Below, in pieces: positions 52,932-63,611 of a stretch of 64,000 bases of DNA. This DNA comes from Vacuolonema iberomarrocanum LEGE 07170. GTDB taxonomy: Bacteria; Cyanobacteriota; Cyanobacteriia; Elainellales; Elainellaceae. Where the stretch lies: NCBI GenBank assembly GCA_015207365.1, contig JADEXA010000002.1:124001-188000 (forward strand). The letters run 5' to 3'. Position 1 is the first letter of the stretch; each line of letters starts with the position of its first letter. Below the pieces are notes generated by a model that was not told where the DNA came from, ran no database searches, and saw nothing but the letters and a program-made list of their open reading frames with translations. Both the position numbers and the translations under genes were made by a program.

Positions 52932-54110
52932 TTAAGCCTCAACCGATCGCCCCTTCTGCGGGAACAGTCCCGCCGGACGCACTTGCAAAAAGGCAATGAT
53001 GAGGACGAATACCATCACTTTTGCCATGCTGGCGGTCGCAAAAAATGTAAAGAAGCCTACCAATGGCTGAAGAAATTCAACACCGCTGCCCCCGAGGATG
53101 ATGGCGATCGTGCCGGAACCGATGAGATAGTTCAGTGTCCCGATCACCAGCGCCGCAACGATACTGCCCACCAATTTGCCAACCCCGCCAACCACAACCA
53201 CCATGAACGAGTCCACAATGTAGTTTGTGCCGAGGTTTGGCCCCACAGACCCCAGCAGGCTGACCGCACAACCCGCCACTCCGGCCAACCCCGACCCCAG
53301 CGCAAAGGTCAAGGCATCCACCTGGGCTGTCGGGATGCCCAGGCAAGCGCTCATATCCCGGTTCTGGGTCACCGAACGAATGCGCAACCCCCAGACCGAG
53401 CGGTTCAAGAACCAGTAAATCCCAATGAGGCAAAGCACCGTCAGCGCGATGATGAACAGACGCGTATAGGGCAGTTGCGATATGCCGAAGGGAATGCCGC
53501 CTCGCAACCAGGCCGGGGCCGTGACATCCACATTGCGAGTACTAAACCAAAGGCGCGCGAGGATTGGTACCTGGTTGAGCAGGAATCCCGAGCCACCGGC
53601 GATCGCCAACGATAAAGGCAGGAGGATGGCGATCGCCTTTTTCTGCATCGACGCCCAATCTGACCGCTTGCGTAAAACCCACAGTGCCCCAAAGAACAGC
53701 AAGCAAAAAACGGCAATGCTAATGGCCATCGCTCCGCTGACACTGCGGACAAACTGCCGCAGAATCAAGCTCACACCCCAGGTCGCCAGCAGGGTTTCGA
53801 GGGGTCGCCCGTAGAGGTATCGAATCACCCCCCGCTCCAGCGCCAACCCCACCAGCGCCGCCACAATGAAGGCGGCCACCACCGCCACAAAAATGTAGAG
53901 ACTAAACAGCGGCTCTCCCAAGGGTCGGAAGGCCAGTTGCACCACGTAGGTCGTGTAAGCGCCCAGCATCATCAACTCGCCGTGAGCCAGGTTGATGACG
54001 CCCATCAAACCAAATATGATCGCCAGGCCCAGTGCCGCAATCAGTAGCACCGCACCGATACTAATGCCGTTAAAAATTCCGTCAAACAACCCAAACAACG
54101 CTTGCAGCAC
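52932..54110 (-). CDS. urtB: Urea ABC transporter permease UrtB
   Basis: 392 residues, LivH-like, about eight to ten helices. Diagnostic stretches: LGLAIIFGLMGVINLAHGEL, a long insert of about 70 residues after LILRQFVRSVSG that is usual for UrtB, then GLRIRSVTQNRDMSACLGIP (ATPase contact), FALGSGLAGVAGC and VVVVGGVGKLVGS. With UrtC it makes the membrane pore for urea. 135 bp separate it from urtA. Confidence 0.95.
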   Translation of the reverse strand: MLQALFGLFDGIFNGISIGAVLLIAALGLAIIFGLMGVINLAHGELMMLGAYTTYVVQLAFRPLGEPLFSLYIFVAVVAAFIVAALVGLALERGVIRYLYGRPLETLLATWGVSLILRQFVRSVSGAMAISIAVFCLLFFGALWVLRKRSDWASMQKKAIAILLPLSLAIAGGSGFLLNQVPILARLWFSTRNVDVTAPAWLRGGIPFGISQLPYTRLFIIALTVLCLIGIYWFLNRSVWGLRIRSVTQNRDMSACLGIPTAQVDALTFALGSGLAGVAGCAVSLLGSVGPNLGTNYIVDSFMVVVVGGVGKLVGSIVAALVIGTLNYLIGSGTIAIILGGSGVEFLQPLVGFFTFFATASMAKVMVFVLIIAFLQVRPAGLFPQKGRSVEA

Positions 54111-54245
54111 TGCCCTCTGCCCTCAAATAGCGGTTGATCAAAAATCCGTGGCACTTCGTCCAGTTATGGCTCGTTTAATCGTTACGCGAATGAATACACG
54201 AAGCGTGGCGACGTTACCGCCGCCACGTCATGTCAAAAGACAGCG

Positions 54246-55577
54246 CTAGGCTCCTTCCATCGGAAACTGCTCTCCCTTCTCGGGATCCGTCCAGTCGCAG
54301 GCAAGACCCTGGGTCTCCGGCACATACTGGTTCCAGGGCAGCGGATCAACAGGCCCATCCGTAGAGGAAACGATATCGAACATCCCATCATCCCGCACCT
54401 GCCCGATCCGAACAGTCTTGGAGATGTGGTGGTTAACATTCATTGTCACCAGCCCTTCCGGTGCCGCAAACTCTTGGCCAATCGCGGCCGCCCGCACTGC
54501 TTCCAGCTCGGTGGTACCCGCCGCTTCAACCGCTTGCTTCCATAGGTAGACCATGATGTAGGCCGCTTCCATGGGGTCGTTGGTCACGCGGTCATCACCA
54601 TACTCCGCTTTGAAGTTGGCCACCCACTCTTCGTTCTCGGGCGTTTCGACTGTTTGGAAGTAGTTCCATGCTGCGTAGTGACCCACCAGAAACTCGGTTC
54701 CAATCTGCCGAACTTCTTCTTCCGCCACACTTACGGACATTACAGGATACATATCAGGTGTCAGACCCGCCCCCTGCAACTGCTTGAAGAAGGCAACGTT
54801 GCTATCTCCGTTCAAGCTGTTGAAGATGACACCGCCATCGGGCAATGCGGCGCGGATCTTGGAGATGATAGGGGTGACTTCAGTACTCCCCAGAGGCAAG
54901 TAGTCTTCCCCAACGGTTTCGCCACCATTGGCGGCTAGCTGCTCTTTGATGATAGTGTTGGCGGTACGGGGGAAGACATAGTCAGACCCCACCAAGAAGA
55001 ACTGCGTCCCTTTGTTTTCTAGCAACCAATCCACCGCAGGCTCGATCTGCTGGTTGGGAGCCGCTCCAGTGTAAAAGATATTTCTGGAGCATTCCTGTCC
55101 CTCGTACTGCACGGGATACCACAACATGTGGTTCTTCGACTCAAAGACGGGTAGAACAGCTTTACGGCTAGCAGAGGTCCAGCAGCCGAAAACCGTTGCC
55201 ACCTGATCCTGGTCAATCAGCTTGGTAGCCTTCTCTGCAAACGTCGGCCAGTCGGAGGCACCATCCTCAACGACCGCCTCAATTTGCATCCCCAAGACAC
55301 CGCCTGCCTCGTTGATCTCTTTAATTGCCAACTTCTCAGCATCAACAACGGTTGTCTCACTAATCGACATCGTGCCGCTCAGGGAATGGAGAATCCCGAC
55401 CTTGATCGTATCGCCACTCGCCGCCGGAGCATCCGCACCGGCATCCGCCGTTGCTGTGTCGTCAGCCGCTGTATCTGCTGTGTCAGTGTCACTGGCACAA
55501 GACTTCAGCAAGATACTACTACCCAAGGCAGCCGAGCCGTAAACCAAAAATTTGCGCCGATTGAATTGCATGGACAT
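54246..55577 (-). CDS. urtA: Urea ABC transporter substrate-binding lipoprotein UrtA
   Basis: 443 residues. The N-terminus has a twin-arginine-like motif ([16 protein letters not shown]) and a lipobox (ILLKSC), so it is probably a Tat-exported lipoprotein; an Asp/Thr/Ala-rich linker follows. The binding domain is of the branched-chain amino acid type, with [60 protein letters not shown] and [16 protein letters not shown] typical of UrtA. It is the first gene of the operon, driven by the NtcA promoter just upstream, so it should rise when nitrogen is scarce. Confidence 0.96.
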   Translation of the reverse strand: MSMQFNRRKFLVYGSAALGSSILLKSCASDTDTADTAADDTATADAGADAPAASGDTIKVGILHSLSGTMSISETTVVDAEKLAIKEINEAGGVLGMQIEAVVEDGASDWPTFAEKATKLIDQDQVATVFGCWTSASRKAVLPVFESKNHMLWYPVQYEGQECSRNIFYTGAAPNQQIEPAVDWLLENKGTQFFLVGSDYVFPRTANTIIKEQLAANGGETVGEDYLPLGSTEVTPIISKIRAALPDGGVIFNSLNGDSNVAFFKQLQGAGLTPDMYPVMSVSVAEEEVRQIGTEFLVGHYAAWNYFQTVETPENEEWVANFKAEYGDDRVTNDPMEAAYIMVYLWKQAVEAAGTTELEAVRAAAIGQEFAAPEGLVTMNVNHHISKTVRIGQVRDDGMFDIVSSTDGPVDPLPWNQYVPETQGLACDWTDPEKGEQFPMEGA

Positions 55578-55676
55578 GGAACGTTAACTCTCCTTAAAAA
55601 AATCTGGGAACCGCAATCATTATGAGGAGGTTTCAGAAATTGCGAACTTGAACCACAAAATTGTGAATCAGAGCAA

Positions 55677-55718
55677 ATACTAGAGCGGCTAGGGGGGGTG
55701 TTTTGTAGCCTAGACTAC
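55677..55718 (-). promoter_or_regulatory. NtcA-activated promoter of the urt operon
   Basis: GTAGCCTAGACTAC at 55705-55718 is an exact GTA-N8-TAC palindrome. Reading leftward, 22 bases separate it from TAGTAT (55682-55677), an exact TAN3T -10 box. This is the canonical class II NtcA promoter (GTAN8TAC-N20/24-TAN3T), about 100 bp upstream of the urtA start. NtcA is the global nitrogen regulator of cyanobacteria, activated by 2-oxoglutarate. Confidence 0.9.
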
Positions 55719-55978
55719 ACTAGCCGGGTTTAAGGGTAACTTCTGATAGATTCAGGACAAGGATGATTGGTGTATAATCCAACGATTTTCCCCGATTTTT
55801 ATCCCCTGACTTCAAAATTGGCATACCAACATCTGTTTCCAGAGCATTGGAAAAATTATCATCATCGATTGACAACAGACGATCGCCCCAGGCTTCAAAG
55901 ACCTCGGATGTTGATACCCATCTAGCGGAATCCGACTTGAGGGAAAGACGCGATCGCCCAACCCAATCCTGATACTCA

Positions 55979-56062
55979 GTCCAAATCGCAAACCCCCGAT
56001 ATATTTTCTGTGAAACGCTTGCTGAGCCAGAATTTCACAGAAAATATAAAGGGTTTTCTAAG
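55979..56062. repeat. Palindromic repeat, copy A
   Basis: Begins AGTCCAAATCGCAAACCCCC and contains a perfect 16-bp stem, TATATTTTCTGTGAAA (56000-56015) with its complement at 56033-56048. A related copy with the same left part lies at 60553-60635. It sits just upstream of uvrB. Confidence 0.7.
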
Positions 56063-56186
56063 GCGGATTTCGTTGTCACTTTGAGCATGCAACCGAGACC
56101 TGCCCAGCGTGGCTCCCATTTTGGTGAAGATCCGTCATGATAGGAAGCAGACTCTTCCCCTCGTGTTCTCGCCCCACATCTCTCCT

Positions 56187-58235
56187 ATGGACTTCAGCAT
56201 TCAGGCTCCATTTACCCCGACTGGCGACCAACCCAAAGCCATTGCTGGCCTCGTTCAGGGTCTTCAAGCAGGCACCCGCTACCAAACCTTGCTAGGGGCA
56301 ACGGGTACCGGCAAAACCCACACCATGGCACGGGTGATTGAGCAGATCGGCAAACCCGCGCTGGTGTTGGCACACAACAAGACCCTGGCCGCGCAGTTGT
56401 GCAACGAGCTGCGGGAGTTTTTCCCCGACAATGCTGTCGAATACTTCATTAGTTATTACGACTACTACCAGCCAGAAGCCTACATCCCCGTCACCGACAC
56501 CTACATTGCAAAAACGGCGTCGATCAACGATGAGATTGATATGTTGCGGCACTCGGCCACGCGATCGCTGTTCGAACGGCGCGATGTGGTAGTGGTCGCT
56601 TCCATCAGTTGCATCTATGGGTTGGGGATTCCGTCGGAATACCTGAAAGCTTCGATCCCCTTGCGGTTGGGCGAGGAAAGAAATCAGCGCCAGGTGTTGC
56701 GCGATCTGGCCTCGATTCAGTACGACCGGAATGACCTGGAGCCGGGACGGGGGCGGTTTCGGGTGAAGGGGGATGTGCTGGAGATTGGCCCCGCCTACGA
56801 AGACCGCATCATTCGGGTGGAATTTTTTGGAGATGAAATCGACGCCATTCGCTATGTGGATCCGTTAACGGGGGAAACCCTGCAAACGATGGAAGCGGTG
56901 AACATTTACCCGGCCAAGCACTTTGTGACGCCAGGAGAACGATTGGAAACCGCACTGGTGGCGATTGAGGCAGAACTGAAGGAGCAATTGGCGGCTCTGG
57001 AGGGTGAAAACAAGCTCCTGGAAGCGCAGCGGCTGGAGCAACGCACTCGCTACGATCTGGAGATGATCCGCGAGATTGGCTATTGCAATGGCGTGGAAAA
57101 CTATGCCCGCCACCTCGCCGGACGGCAAGCGGGATCGCCTCCCGAATGCTTGATTGATTACTTCCCAAAAGATTGGCTATTGGTGATGGATGAGTCGCAT
57201 GTCACGATCCCCCAGTTGCGGGGGATGTACAACGGCGATCGCTCCCGTAAGATGACGCTGATCGACCATGGTTTCCGACTACCTAGTGCCGCAGATAACC
57301 GTCCCCTGAAAGCCGAGGAGTTTTGGGAAAAGGTGAGCCAGTGCGTCTTTGTGTCGGCCACACCGGGAGCATGGGAACTGGAAACCAGTGGTGGCGAATT
57401 TGAGGAAACCGCTGAGGGCGATCGCCTCTACAAAACAGGCACAGGCAATGTAGTGGAGCAAGTGATTCGTCCCACGGGCGTGCTGGATCCGGAAATCTTC
57501 GTGCGCCCAACTGAGGGACAGATCGATGACCTGTTGGGCGAAATCCAGGAGCGGGTGCAGCGTCAGGAGCGCACCCTTGTCACCACCCTTACCAAACGGA
57601 TGGCTGAGGATTTGACCGAATACTTGCAAGACCGGGCGATTCGCGTCCGCTACTTGCATTCCGAAATCGGCTCCATCGAACGGATCGAGATTTTGCAAGA
57701 TTTGCGCAACGGCGAGTTTGATGCGCTGATTGGGGTGAACCTATTGCGGGAAGGGCTGGACTTGCCCGAGGTTTCCCTTGTTGCCATTCTGGATGCCGAC
57801 AAGGAAGGCTATCTGCGAGCTGAGCGATCGCTCATCCAGACCATCGGACGCGCCGCCCGCCATGTCAATGGACAAGCAATTCTCTACGCCGAAACCCTGA
57901 CCAAGAGTATGGATCGGGCTATTTTCGAAACGGAGCGGCGGCGCGCCATTCAAATGGAGTACAACGAGAAGCACGGCATCACGCCCAAGCCAATCATCAA
58001 GAAGCCCAAGAACTCGATCTTGCAATTCCTGGAAGTGTCCCGTCGGGTCAATGCCCAGCAGCTCGAAGAAATCTACGAACATTCCGATGATCTGTCCCTA
58101 GAAGATATTCCCAGTCTCATCACCCAACTCGAAAGCCAGATGAAGGAGTCGGCCAAGAACCTGGAGTTCGAGGAAGCGGCGAAGTATCGCGATCGCATCA
58201 AACAACTGCGCGATCGCCTCCTGGGTAAACGCTAG
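56187..58235 (+). CDS. uvrB: Excinuclease ABC subunit B
   Basis: 682 residues from ATG 56187; the frame extends 26 codons upstream, but [20 protein letters not shown] is the usual N-terminus. It is the damage-verifying helicase of nucleotide excision repair, acting with UvrA and UvrC. Motifs: Walker A GATGTGKT, beta-hairpin [37 protein letters not shown] (DEAD-like), [43 protein letters not shown], and the C-terminal UVR domain ([20 protein letters not shown]). All are intact. Confidence 0.97.
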   Translation: MDFSIQAPFTPTGDQPKAIAGLVQGLQAGTRYQTLLGATGTGKTHTMARVIEQIGKPALVLAHNKTLAAQLCNELREFFPDNAVEYFISYYDYYQPEAYIPVTDTYIAKTASINDEIDMLRHSATRSLFERRDVVVVASISCIYGLGIPSEYLKASIPLRLGEERNQRQVLRDLASIQYDRNDLEPGRGRFRVKGDVLEIGPAYEDRIIRVEFFGDEIDAIRYVDPLTGETLQTMEAVNIYPAKHFVTPGERLETALVAIEAELKEQLAALEGENKLLEAQRLEQRTRYDLEMIREIGYCNGVENYARHLAGRQAGSPPECLIDYFPKDWLLVMDESHVTIPQLRGMYNGDRSRKMTLIDHGFRLPSAADNRPLKAEEFWEKVSQCVFVSATPGAWELETSGGEFEETAEGDRLYKTGTGNVVEQVIRPTGVLDPEIFVRPTEGQIDDLLGEIQERVQRQERTLVTTLTKRMAEDLTEYLQDRAIRVRYLHSEIGSIERIEILQDLRNGEFDALIGVNLLREGLDLPEVSLVAILDADKEGYLRAERSLIQTIGRAARHVNGQAILYAETLTKSMDRAIFETERRRAIQMEYNEKHGITPKPIIKKPKNSILQFLEVSRRVNAQQLEEIYEHSDDLSLEDIPSLITQLESQMKESAKNLEFEEAAKYRDRIKQLRDRLLGKR

Positions 58236-58253
58236 CGTGATCCAGATTTGATA

Positions 58254-60455
58254 TCACTCATCATCGTCGTCGTTCTCTTCTTCAGCGTCGGGCTCGATGG
58301 GTTGTTCGGCGTCATTGTTGGGTAGCGGCTCGGGTTCAATCGGGGTGGTGGTGACGCGATCGGCCGCAACATCCAGGTTGTAGCGGAAGGCGTCATCACT
58401 GCGAGAAACCAGGACAATTTCGTAAAAGCCAGATTGGGGGAGTTCCCCAGACCACTGGGTGCTTTCGGAGTCTTCCAGGAGCACAGGCAGCTCTTGGGTG
58501 GGGACAGGCAAGTAGAGGGAAAAGAGGGTCGTATTGGCTGGAACCCCCAGGCTAAGTCGCAGCAGTTGGTTTTGGCTGAGTCGGGCGATGTAGACCTGTC
58601 CGCTACCGGGAGCCAGCTCGCCATCCAGGGTGGTGCTAAACTCGCCATCGCCAAATTCAACCGTTTGGAGGCGATCGCCCGATTTCAATGCTTGCAATTG
58701 GTCAAAGGTCATCGCCTGCCAGACTTGGCCAATGGGGCGATCGATAAAGTCCTCGCCGCGCCATTCAGGAAAATGGTGGAAGAACTGAGCATCCGCCAGA
58801 TCATTCAGCGCCCGACTGCTGACATTGAGCTGATTGACTTCGTTCCGCCAGGCGTTGCGCTGGCTAGAGTCGTAGCTGCCCAGTTGTCGTCGCGCTTGGG
58901 TGCTGAGGTTGGCCTCCATCCATTCGAGCCAGTCGAGGGCGATCGCATCCCACCGCTCTCGCCACACGGCATCGTCGGGAGCATTCGAAAGGGTATTGCC
59001 GCGCATTTCAGGGTAGTCCTGAAAGAAGGTAGCATCGGCAATCTGCACCAAAAAGCGCGACGATACCCCCAACTCATCCCGGCGGCTCGTGAGCGCCTGT
59101 TTGCGGGCTTGTTCTTCGGGTGAGAAGGATGTTTCGTTCGAATCAGGGGTTTCGGCTTCGTTGGGTGTGCCGCCAGTAAATAGGGGAACCCAAAGATCGC
59201 TCGTAAACCAAAGCGCACTCAAGGCTCCCCCGGCCAAAATTGCCGTCGCTACAATCGCGCCGATGTTTTTATTGCTCCCGCTTTTGCGCGGTGGGCTGGG
59301 CGATTGGAGAGGCGATCGGGCGACCGTTTGGGACTTAGAGGCGGGTGATGGGGTCATTGCACGGGTCGACGCCATCGGCTTGCCTCCCGGAGACACGGCC
59401 TTTGTTTTTTCTGTCTCGGTTGCTGGGGACAAAGGCGGTGGCGGTGGGGGCGGCAGTGGCGGAGCGGCATTCAGCGCCGACGATTCAATCGGAACCGCCT
59501 TGAGCGCATCCAGTGCCGCAGTAGCAGAGGGGTAGCGATCGCTCGCATCTTTTGCTAGCAACCGTTTCAGCACATCCATCAGAGTCGGATGAACGGAGAT
59601 AGCAGATATCCAGGCTCCCCAGGCACTATCCCCAAACTCAGCGGGATCACGTCCCGACAACAGCACGACAGCGGTCATTCCCAGCGCATACAAATCACTT
59701 TGGGGGGAAACATCACCATCCTGCATCTGCTCGGCTGGAGCATAGCCGGCTTTGCCCAAAAGCGTGACTTCAGGGGCAGAGGCAAACCGGGACGCAACCG
59801 CTGCCGCCACTTGCTTGACGCCACCAAAGTCAATCAGCACTGGAAGTTGGTCAGCAGACCGCAGGATCAAATTATCCGGGGCAATATCTCGGTGGATGAC
59901 GCCTTGGTTATGGATGTAGTGCAATACGGGGAGGAGCGATCGCAACAGATGCACCACTTCCGCCTCGGAAAACGTTTTCCCCATCAGGCGACGGGACGCC
60001 AGGGTTTGCTGATAGGTTTTCCCCTGCACATAATCCTGAATCAGAAACAGATGGGCCTGGTGTTCAAACTGGGCTCGCAACAGTTCCCGAAACCGAGGAA
60101 TCTGGGGATGGCGCAACTGATATAACACGCCTGCCTCGCGCTCAAACAATGCCTTGGCCTTCTGTACCGCCACATCCCCCTGCACCTGGGGCGCAAATTC
60201 CTTAAGCACACAGCGCTCATTGAAGCGGTTCAAATCCTCGGCCAAATAGGTGCGCCCAAAGCCACCCGAGCCCAGCAACTGCAAAATCCGATAGCGGTTT
60301 TCCAGAATCGAGTCTTGCAAACGCTCGGGCTGCTCCCCTTCAGGAGAGCGACCCGTGGCAGACAACCTTTCTCCGCAGATGGAGCAAAAGTGACTCCCCG
60401 GAAGATTAGTATGCCCCTGACTGCAATAGCGTGACGACTTCGGAGCAAAAGACAT
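58254..60455 (-). CDS. Membrane serine/threonine protein kinase with N-terminal zinc ribbon
   Basis: 733 residues. N-terminal zinc ribbon: Cys11, His15, Cys24 and Cys27 in YCSQGHTN...HFCSICG. Kinase domain about 50-315: LLGSGGFGRTYLAE (glycine loop), CVLKEF (ATP lysine), HRDIAPDNLIL (catalytic loop, RD type), LIDFGGVKQVA (DFG), then GYAPAEQ. A proline- and serine-rich linker (about 325-390) leads to one membrane helix (AIVATAILAGGALSALWF) and an extracytoplasmic part of about 300 residues with two repeated segments, FLVQIADATFFQDYPE and ALNDLADAQFFHHFPE, then an acidic tail. It resembles cyanobacterial PknB/SpkB-type receptor kinases. The outer part probably senses an envelope signal. It converges on uvrB. 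Confidence 0.88.
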   Translation of the reverse strand: MSFAPKSSRYCSQGHTNLPGSHFCSICGERLSATGRSPEGEQPERLQDSILENRYRILQLLGSGGFGRTYLAEDLNRFNERCVLKEFAPQVQGDVAVQKAKALFEREAGVLYQLRHPQIPRFRELLRAQFEHQAHLFLIQDYVQGKTYQQTLASRRLMGKTFSEAEVVHLLRSLLPVLHYIHNQGVIHRDIAPDNLILRSADQLPVLIDFGGVKQVAAAVASRFASAPEVTLLGKAGYAPAEQMQDGDVSPQSDLYALGMTAVVLLSGRDPAEFGDSAWGAWISAISVHPTLMDVLKRLLAKDASDRYPSATAALDALKAVPIESSALNAAPPLPPPPPPPLSPATETEKTKAVSPGGKPMASTRAMTPSPASKSQTVARSPLQSPSPPRKSGSNKNIGAIVATAILAGGALSALWFTSDLWVPLFTGGTPNEAETPDSNETSFSPEEQARKQALTSRRDELGVSSRFLVQIADATFFQDYPEMRGNTLSNAPDDAVWRERWDAIALDWLEWMEANLSTQARRQLGSYDSSQRNAWRNEVNQLNVSSRALNDLADAQFFHHFPEWRGEDFIDRPIGQVWQAMTFDQLQALKSGDRLQTVEFGDGEFSTTLDGELAPGSGQVYIARLSQNQLLRLSLGVPANTTLFSLYLPVPTQELPVLLEDSESTQWSGELPQSGFYEIVLVSRSDDAFRYNLDVAADRVTTTPIEPEPLPNNDAEQPIEPDAEEENDDDDE

Positions 60456-60938
60456 TGATAACGTAGGAATGGAGGGTTTGTTTCAGGTTAGCGTATCCCA
60501 TGCAACAGACTCGCTCAGCCATCCTAGCCGACACATTTGGTAACTCATACCAAATCCAAATAGCAAACCCCTGATAGATTCTCTGTGAAATGCTTTTAGA
60601 GCAAGCATTTCACAGAGAATTCAAATAATTTTTCTAACCCGAACCTGAGTCCAGGACAAAACCCAGAAAGGCTAAACGCGATGCCTGAACCGATCGATTG
60701 TCGATGGCGTCTCGTCTCATTTGCAGGGAAACGCCCCGAGCCTTGTGCCTGCCCTGAAAGCTCATGCGGGGACGAGTTGCGGGTACGCCTGCGCTGTTCT
60801 CGTCCGTCAGTCCTCGAATCTCGCTATATCGATTCTTCAACAGAGCTGACGACTTTATCAGAGTATTAGCTGTTAAGCACTGCGCGGAAAGGGTTTCAAA
60901 AAATCATCGTTTTTTGGTTGTCACAGAATTGAACCAAC
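60456..60938. repeat. Intergenic region with palindromic repeat, copy B (60553-60664)
   Basis: TCCAAATAGCAAACCCCTGA at 60554-60573 matches copy A near 55980. A perfect 18-bp stem follows: ATTCTCTGTGAAATGCTT (60578-60595) with its complement at 60603-60620. The right end, GAGTCCAGGACAAAACCCA at 60646-60664, equals the arm of the repeat at 4872-4983. The rest, 60665-60938, holds no gene that I can support. Confidence 0.65.
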
Positions 60939-63611
60939 CTAACCACTCCGAAACTGCTTATGTGGTTGTATAGATTGGCACGAGAAAAAAGAGACTCGAT
61001 TCAGCATTAAGGTGGCAAATTCACTCGGCGACATGGATTTGCTAAACAAATGTCCCTGCGCGCGATCGCAACCTAGCATGCGCAAAAACCTCAGCTGATC
61101 CTTGCACTCCACCCCTTCTGCCAGAGTTTGTAGCCCCAGCCCTTGCCCTAGGGCGATAACGGTACGGGCAATTGCAGCATCGTTGGGGTCTTGGCAAACC
61201 TCCCGTACAAATGACTGATCAATCTTCAATGTATTGAGTGGAAAGTGTTTGATGGCATTGAGGGAAGAATATCCCGTCCCGAAGTCATCCATCGCAATCT
61301 GAATCCCCACATCTCGTAACTGATTCAGGGTCATGATGGTTGACTCGACGTTTTGCATCGCCGCACTCTCTGTAATTTCTATTTCCAGATAGTTTGGATC
61401 GATACCGGTTTCCTCCAGAATGAGGAGAATCTGATGCACCAAATCAGGTTGCTTAAATTGATTGGCAGAAAGATTGACGGCAATGTGGATCGGTGGCAGC
61501 CCTAAGCGCTGCCACCGTCGCTGCTGATAACAGGCTTCTCGCAATACCCATTCTCCAATCGGGCAAATCAGCTCCGTCTCCTCTGCCAGCGGGATGAACT
61601 GTCCGGGAGCTATCTGGCCCAGCTGTGGATGGTTCCAGCGCAGCAACGCCTCAACGCCAACCACTTCGTAGGTGCGCAAATTAACTTGTGGCTGGTAGTG
61701 TAAAACAAATTCCTGCCGTTCGAGTGCTCTGTGCAAATCACGCTCCAGTGCCAGATACTCTAGTGCTCGGCTATTGATCTCCTCAAAGTAAAGCTGGAAT
61801 GTGTTCTTCCCCTGGCGTTTGGCTTGATGCATTGCCGCGTCGGCATGTTTCAGTAATGTCCCGACATCTTCGCCATCATAGGGCGACAGCGCCAACCCCA
61901 AACTTGCCGTTATGTAGAACTCTTGAGCGTCCAAGAAAAATGGCTCAGACAGCGCGGCCAGAAGCTGCTTGGCGATCGGGCCAATATCTTCCGCAGACTT
62001 TAGGTGGGGCAGTAGCAGCGTAAACTCATCGCCTCCCCAGCGAGCCAGTGAATCACCTTCCCGCAAACACTTATGCAGCCGCACCGCCACCTGTCTTAGC
62101 AGCTCATCGCCAATGGTATGCCCCAGGGTGTCATTGATGGTTTTGAAGCGATCCAGATCCAGGAAGGCGACACCTACCATCTCATCACAGTAATAGGCAT
62201 CCGCTAGCGCCAACGCTACCTGCTCAGCAAATAGGACACGATTGGGCAAGGCCGTCAGCGGATCATGAGAGGCCTGGTAGCGCATCATACTTTCGACCCG
62301 GCGCTGCATCAATGCCATATACACATGCATTCCGATCGACTGCGCCAGCCACAAATCTTCAGGGCTCCATGCCGGAGCAAGATCTTGCCGCACTTCCAGC
62401 CATTCCTCAAAGGATCGCCGAGGATGTGCGTGGCGAGCATCGGCAATATGCTTACCTGCCCAGCGAACTTCCAAATCGTAGCCATTCCGGAAAATCGTTA
62501 GACACCCGACAAACGTGCCCTGAAACTCCAGTGGGATCAGCAAAATACTACGGATGGAAGACTGCCTAAACATCGCCGCAAGCTTCTGATATTGCGGGTT
62601 GGCCTCTAGCATCTCCAGGGTAAAAAAGTGCGGATGCACCCGAGTGATATTTTCCGGGGTGGTGGATTGAGCATTATCAGGATGCAAAAAAACTTGACTC
62701 TGCTGCTGCCAAGTCAGCGTAGCCCGATTCAAATTGTCTTGCTTTTGTGAGGAAACCCTCACACGGTTGATCAGAGTCTCCCACTGGTCATGCAGTTCCA
62801 GATTTTCGAGGTCGGGCTGCACACCATCAACGTAAATTTGGGCCGTCGCCTCGGTTGAAGCTGGGGTAATGTAAAGTCGTCCACCCACGCCCTCAAGCGC
62901 CTTCACCGCCGCTTCCAGCACCAGTTGGTACACCCGCCCCAAGGGCAACGGGCAATGCAATAGCTGGCTAATTTGATTTAAGGTTTGTTCCTGAAAGGCA
63001 TGATGCCGCGCTTCAACGAGGAGACTAGCCTGGGCGATCGCGATCGAAATCTGATCCGCTAGCAGGTGAACAATCTGCAAATCCGAGTCCGAAAAATGTC
63101 GGGAATCTCGATTGTGGATTGCCAACAATCCCCATAATTTTTCCTGGTGCAGGATGGGAAACACAACCGAAGACTGCACTCCCATCGTCTTCAGATATTC
63201 CAGATGACAGGGATCAACCGTGTTATAGCGCACATCCGGACGCAGACGGTGGTGCGTTGGATCGCTGTCGCTGATGCCATGGGTGGTCTTGAGTTGGGCG
63301 GCCACATCAACAATGACCCGTTGGCGCCGTTGGATAAAGTGCTGCCGGGCTTCTGACGGAATATCGGCAGCAGGAAAGTGTAGATGCAGCAAAGAGGGCA
63401 AGCGATCGCCCTGGATTGACTCTGCAACCACGGCACCCGAGCCATCCTCCGAAAACTGATAAATTTTGACGCGATCGGCTCGCAAAAACTTTTGAATTTC
63501 CAGGGTTGCAGTATCCAGGATCTCAGGAAGCTCCAAGGATTGTCGAATACGGCTCGTAATCGTGTGGAGCAGATTTTCTCGATCCGAAGTGTCTGGAGCC
63601 ACGATTTTCAC
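60939..63611 (-). CDS. Cyanobacteriochrome GAF - GAF - GGDEF - EAL signalling protein
   Basis: 890 residues. The first GAF (about 15-195) has bilin-lyase-type features: LHFPAADIPSEAR and the chromophore cysteine in DPCHLEYLKTMGVQSS (Cys135-His136), then LWGLLAIHNRDSR. So it should bind a phycocyanobilin as a light sensor. A second GAF (about 210-430) lacks such a cysteine. GGDEF (about 450-620): inhibitory site REGD five residues before an intact GGDEF. EAL (about 630-880): VGVEALLRWNHP, NLSANQF, EITESAAM, DDFGTGYSSL and the final lobe are all present. It can therefore in principle make and break cyclic di-GMP under light control. No neighbour on its left side is related. Confidence 0.9.
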   Translation of the reverse strand: MKIVAPDTSDRENLLHTITSRIRQSLELPEILDTATLEIQKFLRADRVKIYQFSEDGSGAVVAESIQGDRLPSLLHLHFPAADIPSEARQHFIQRRQRVIVDVAAQLKTTHGISDSDPTHHRLRPDVRYNTVDPCHLEYLKTMGVQSSVVFPILHQEKLWGLLAIHNRDSRHFSDSDLQIVHLLADQISIAIAQASLLVEARHHAFQEQTLNQISQLLHCPLPLGRVYQLVLEAAVKALEGVGGRLYITPASTEATAQIYVDGVQPDLENLELHDQWETLINRVRVSSQKQDNLNRATLTWQQQSQVFLHPDNAQSTTPENITRVHPHFFTLEMLEANPQYQKLAAMFRQSSIRSILLIPLEFQGTFVGCLTIFRNGYDLEVRWAGKHIADARHAHPRRSFEEWLEVRQDLAPAWSPEDLWLAQSIGMHVYMALMQRRVESMMRYQASHDPLTALPNRVLFAEQVALALADAYYCDEMVGVAFLDLDRFKTINDTLGHTIGDELLRQVAVRLHKCLREGDSLARWGGDEFTLLLPHLKSAEDIGPIAKQLLAALSEPFFLDAQEFYITASLGLALSPYDGEDVGTLLKHADAAMHQAKRQGKNTFQLYFEEINSRALEYLALERDLHRALERQEFVLHYQPQVNLRTYEVVGVEALLRWNHPQLGQIAPGQFIPLAEETELICPIGEWVLREACYQQRRWQRLGLPPIHIAVNLSANQFKQPDLVHQILLILEETGIDPNYLEIEITESAAMQNVESTIMTLNQLRDVGIQIAMDDFGTGYSSLNAIKHFPLNTLKIDQSFVREVCQDPNDAAIARTVIALGQGLGLQTLAEGVECKDQLRFLRMLGCDRAQGHLFSKSMSPSEFATLMLNRVSFFSCQSIQPHKQFRSG

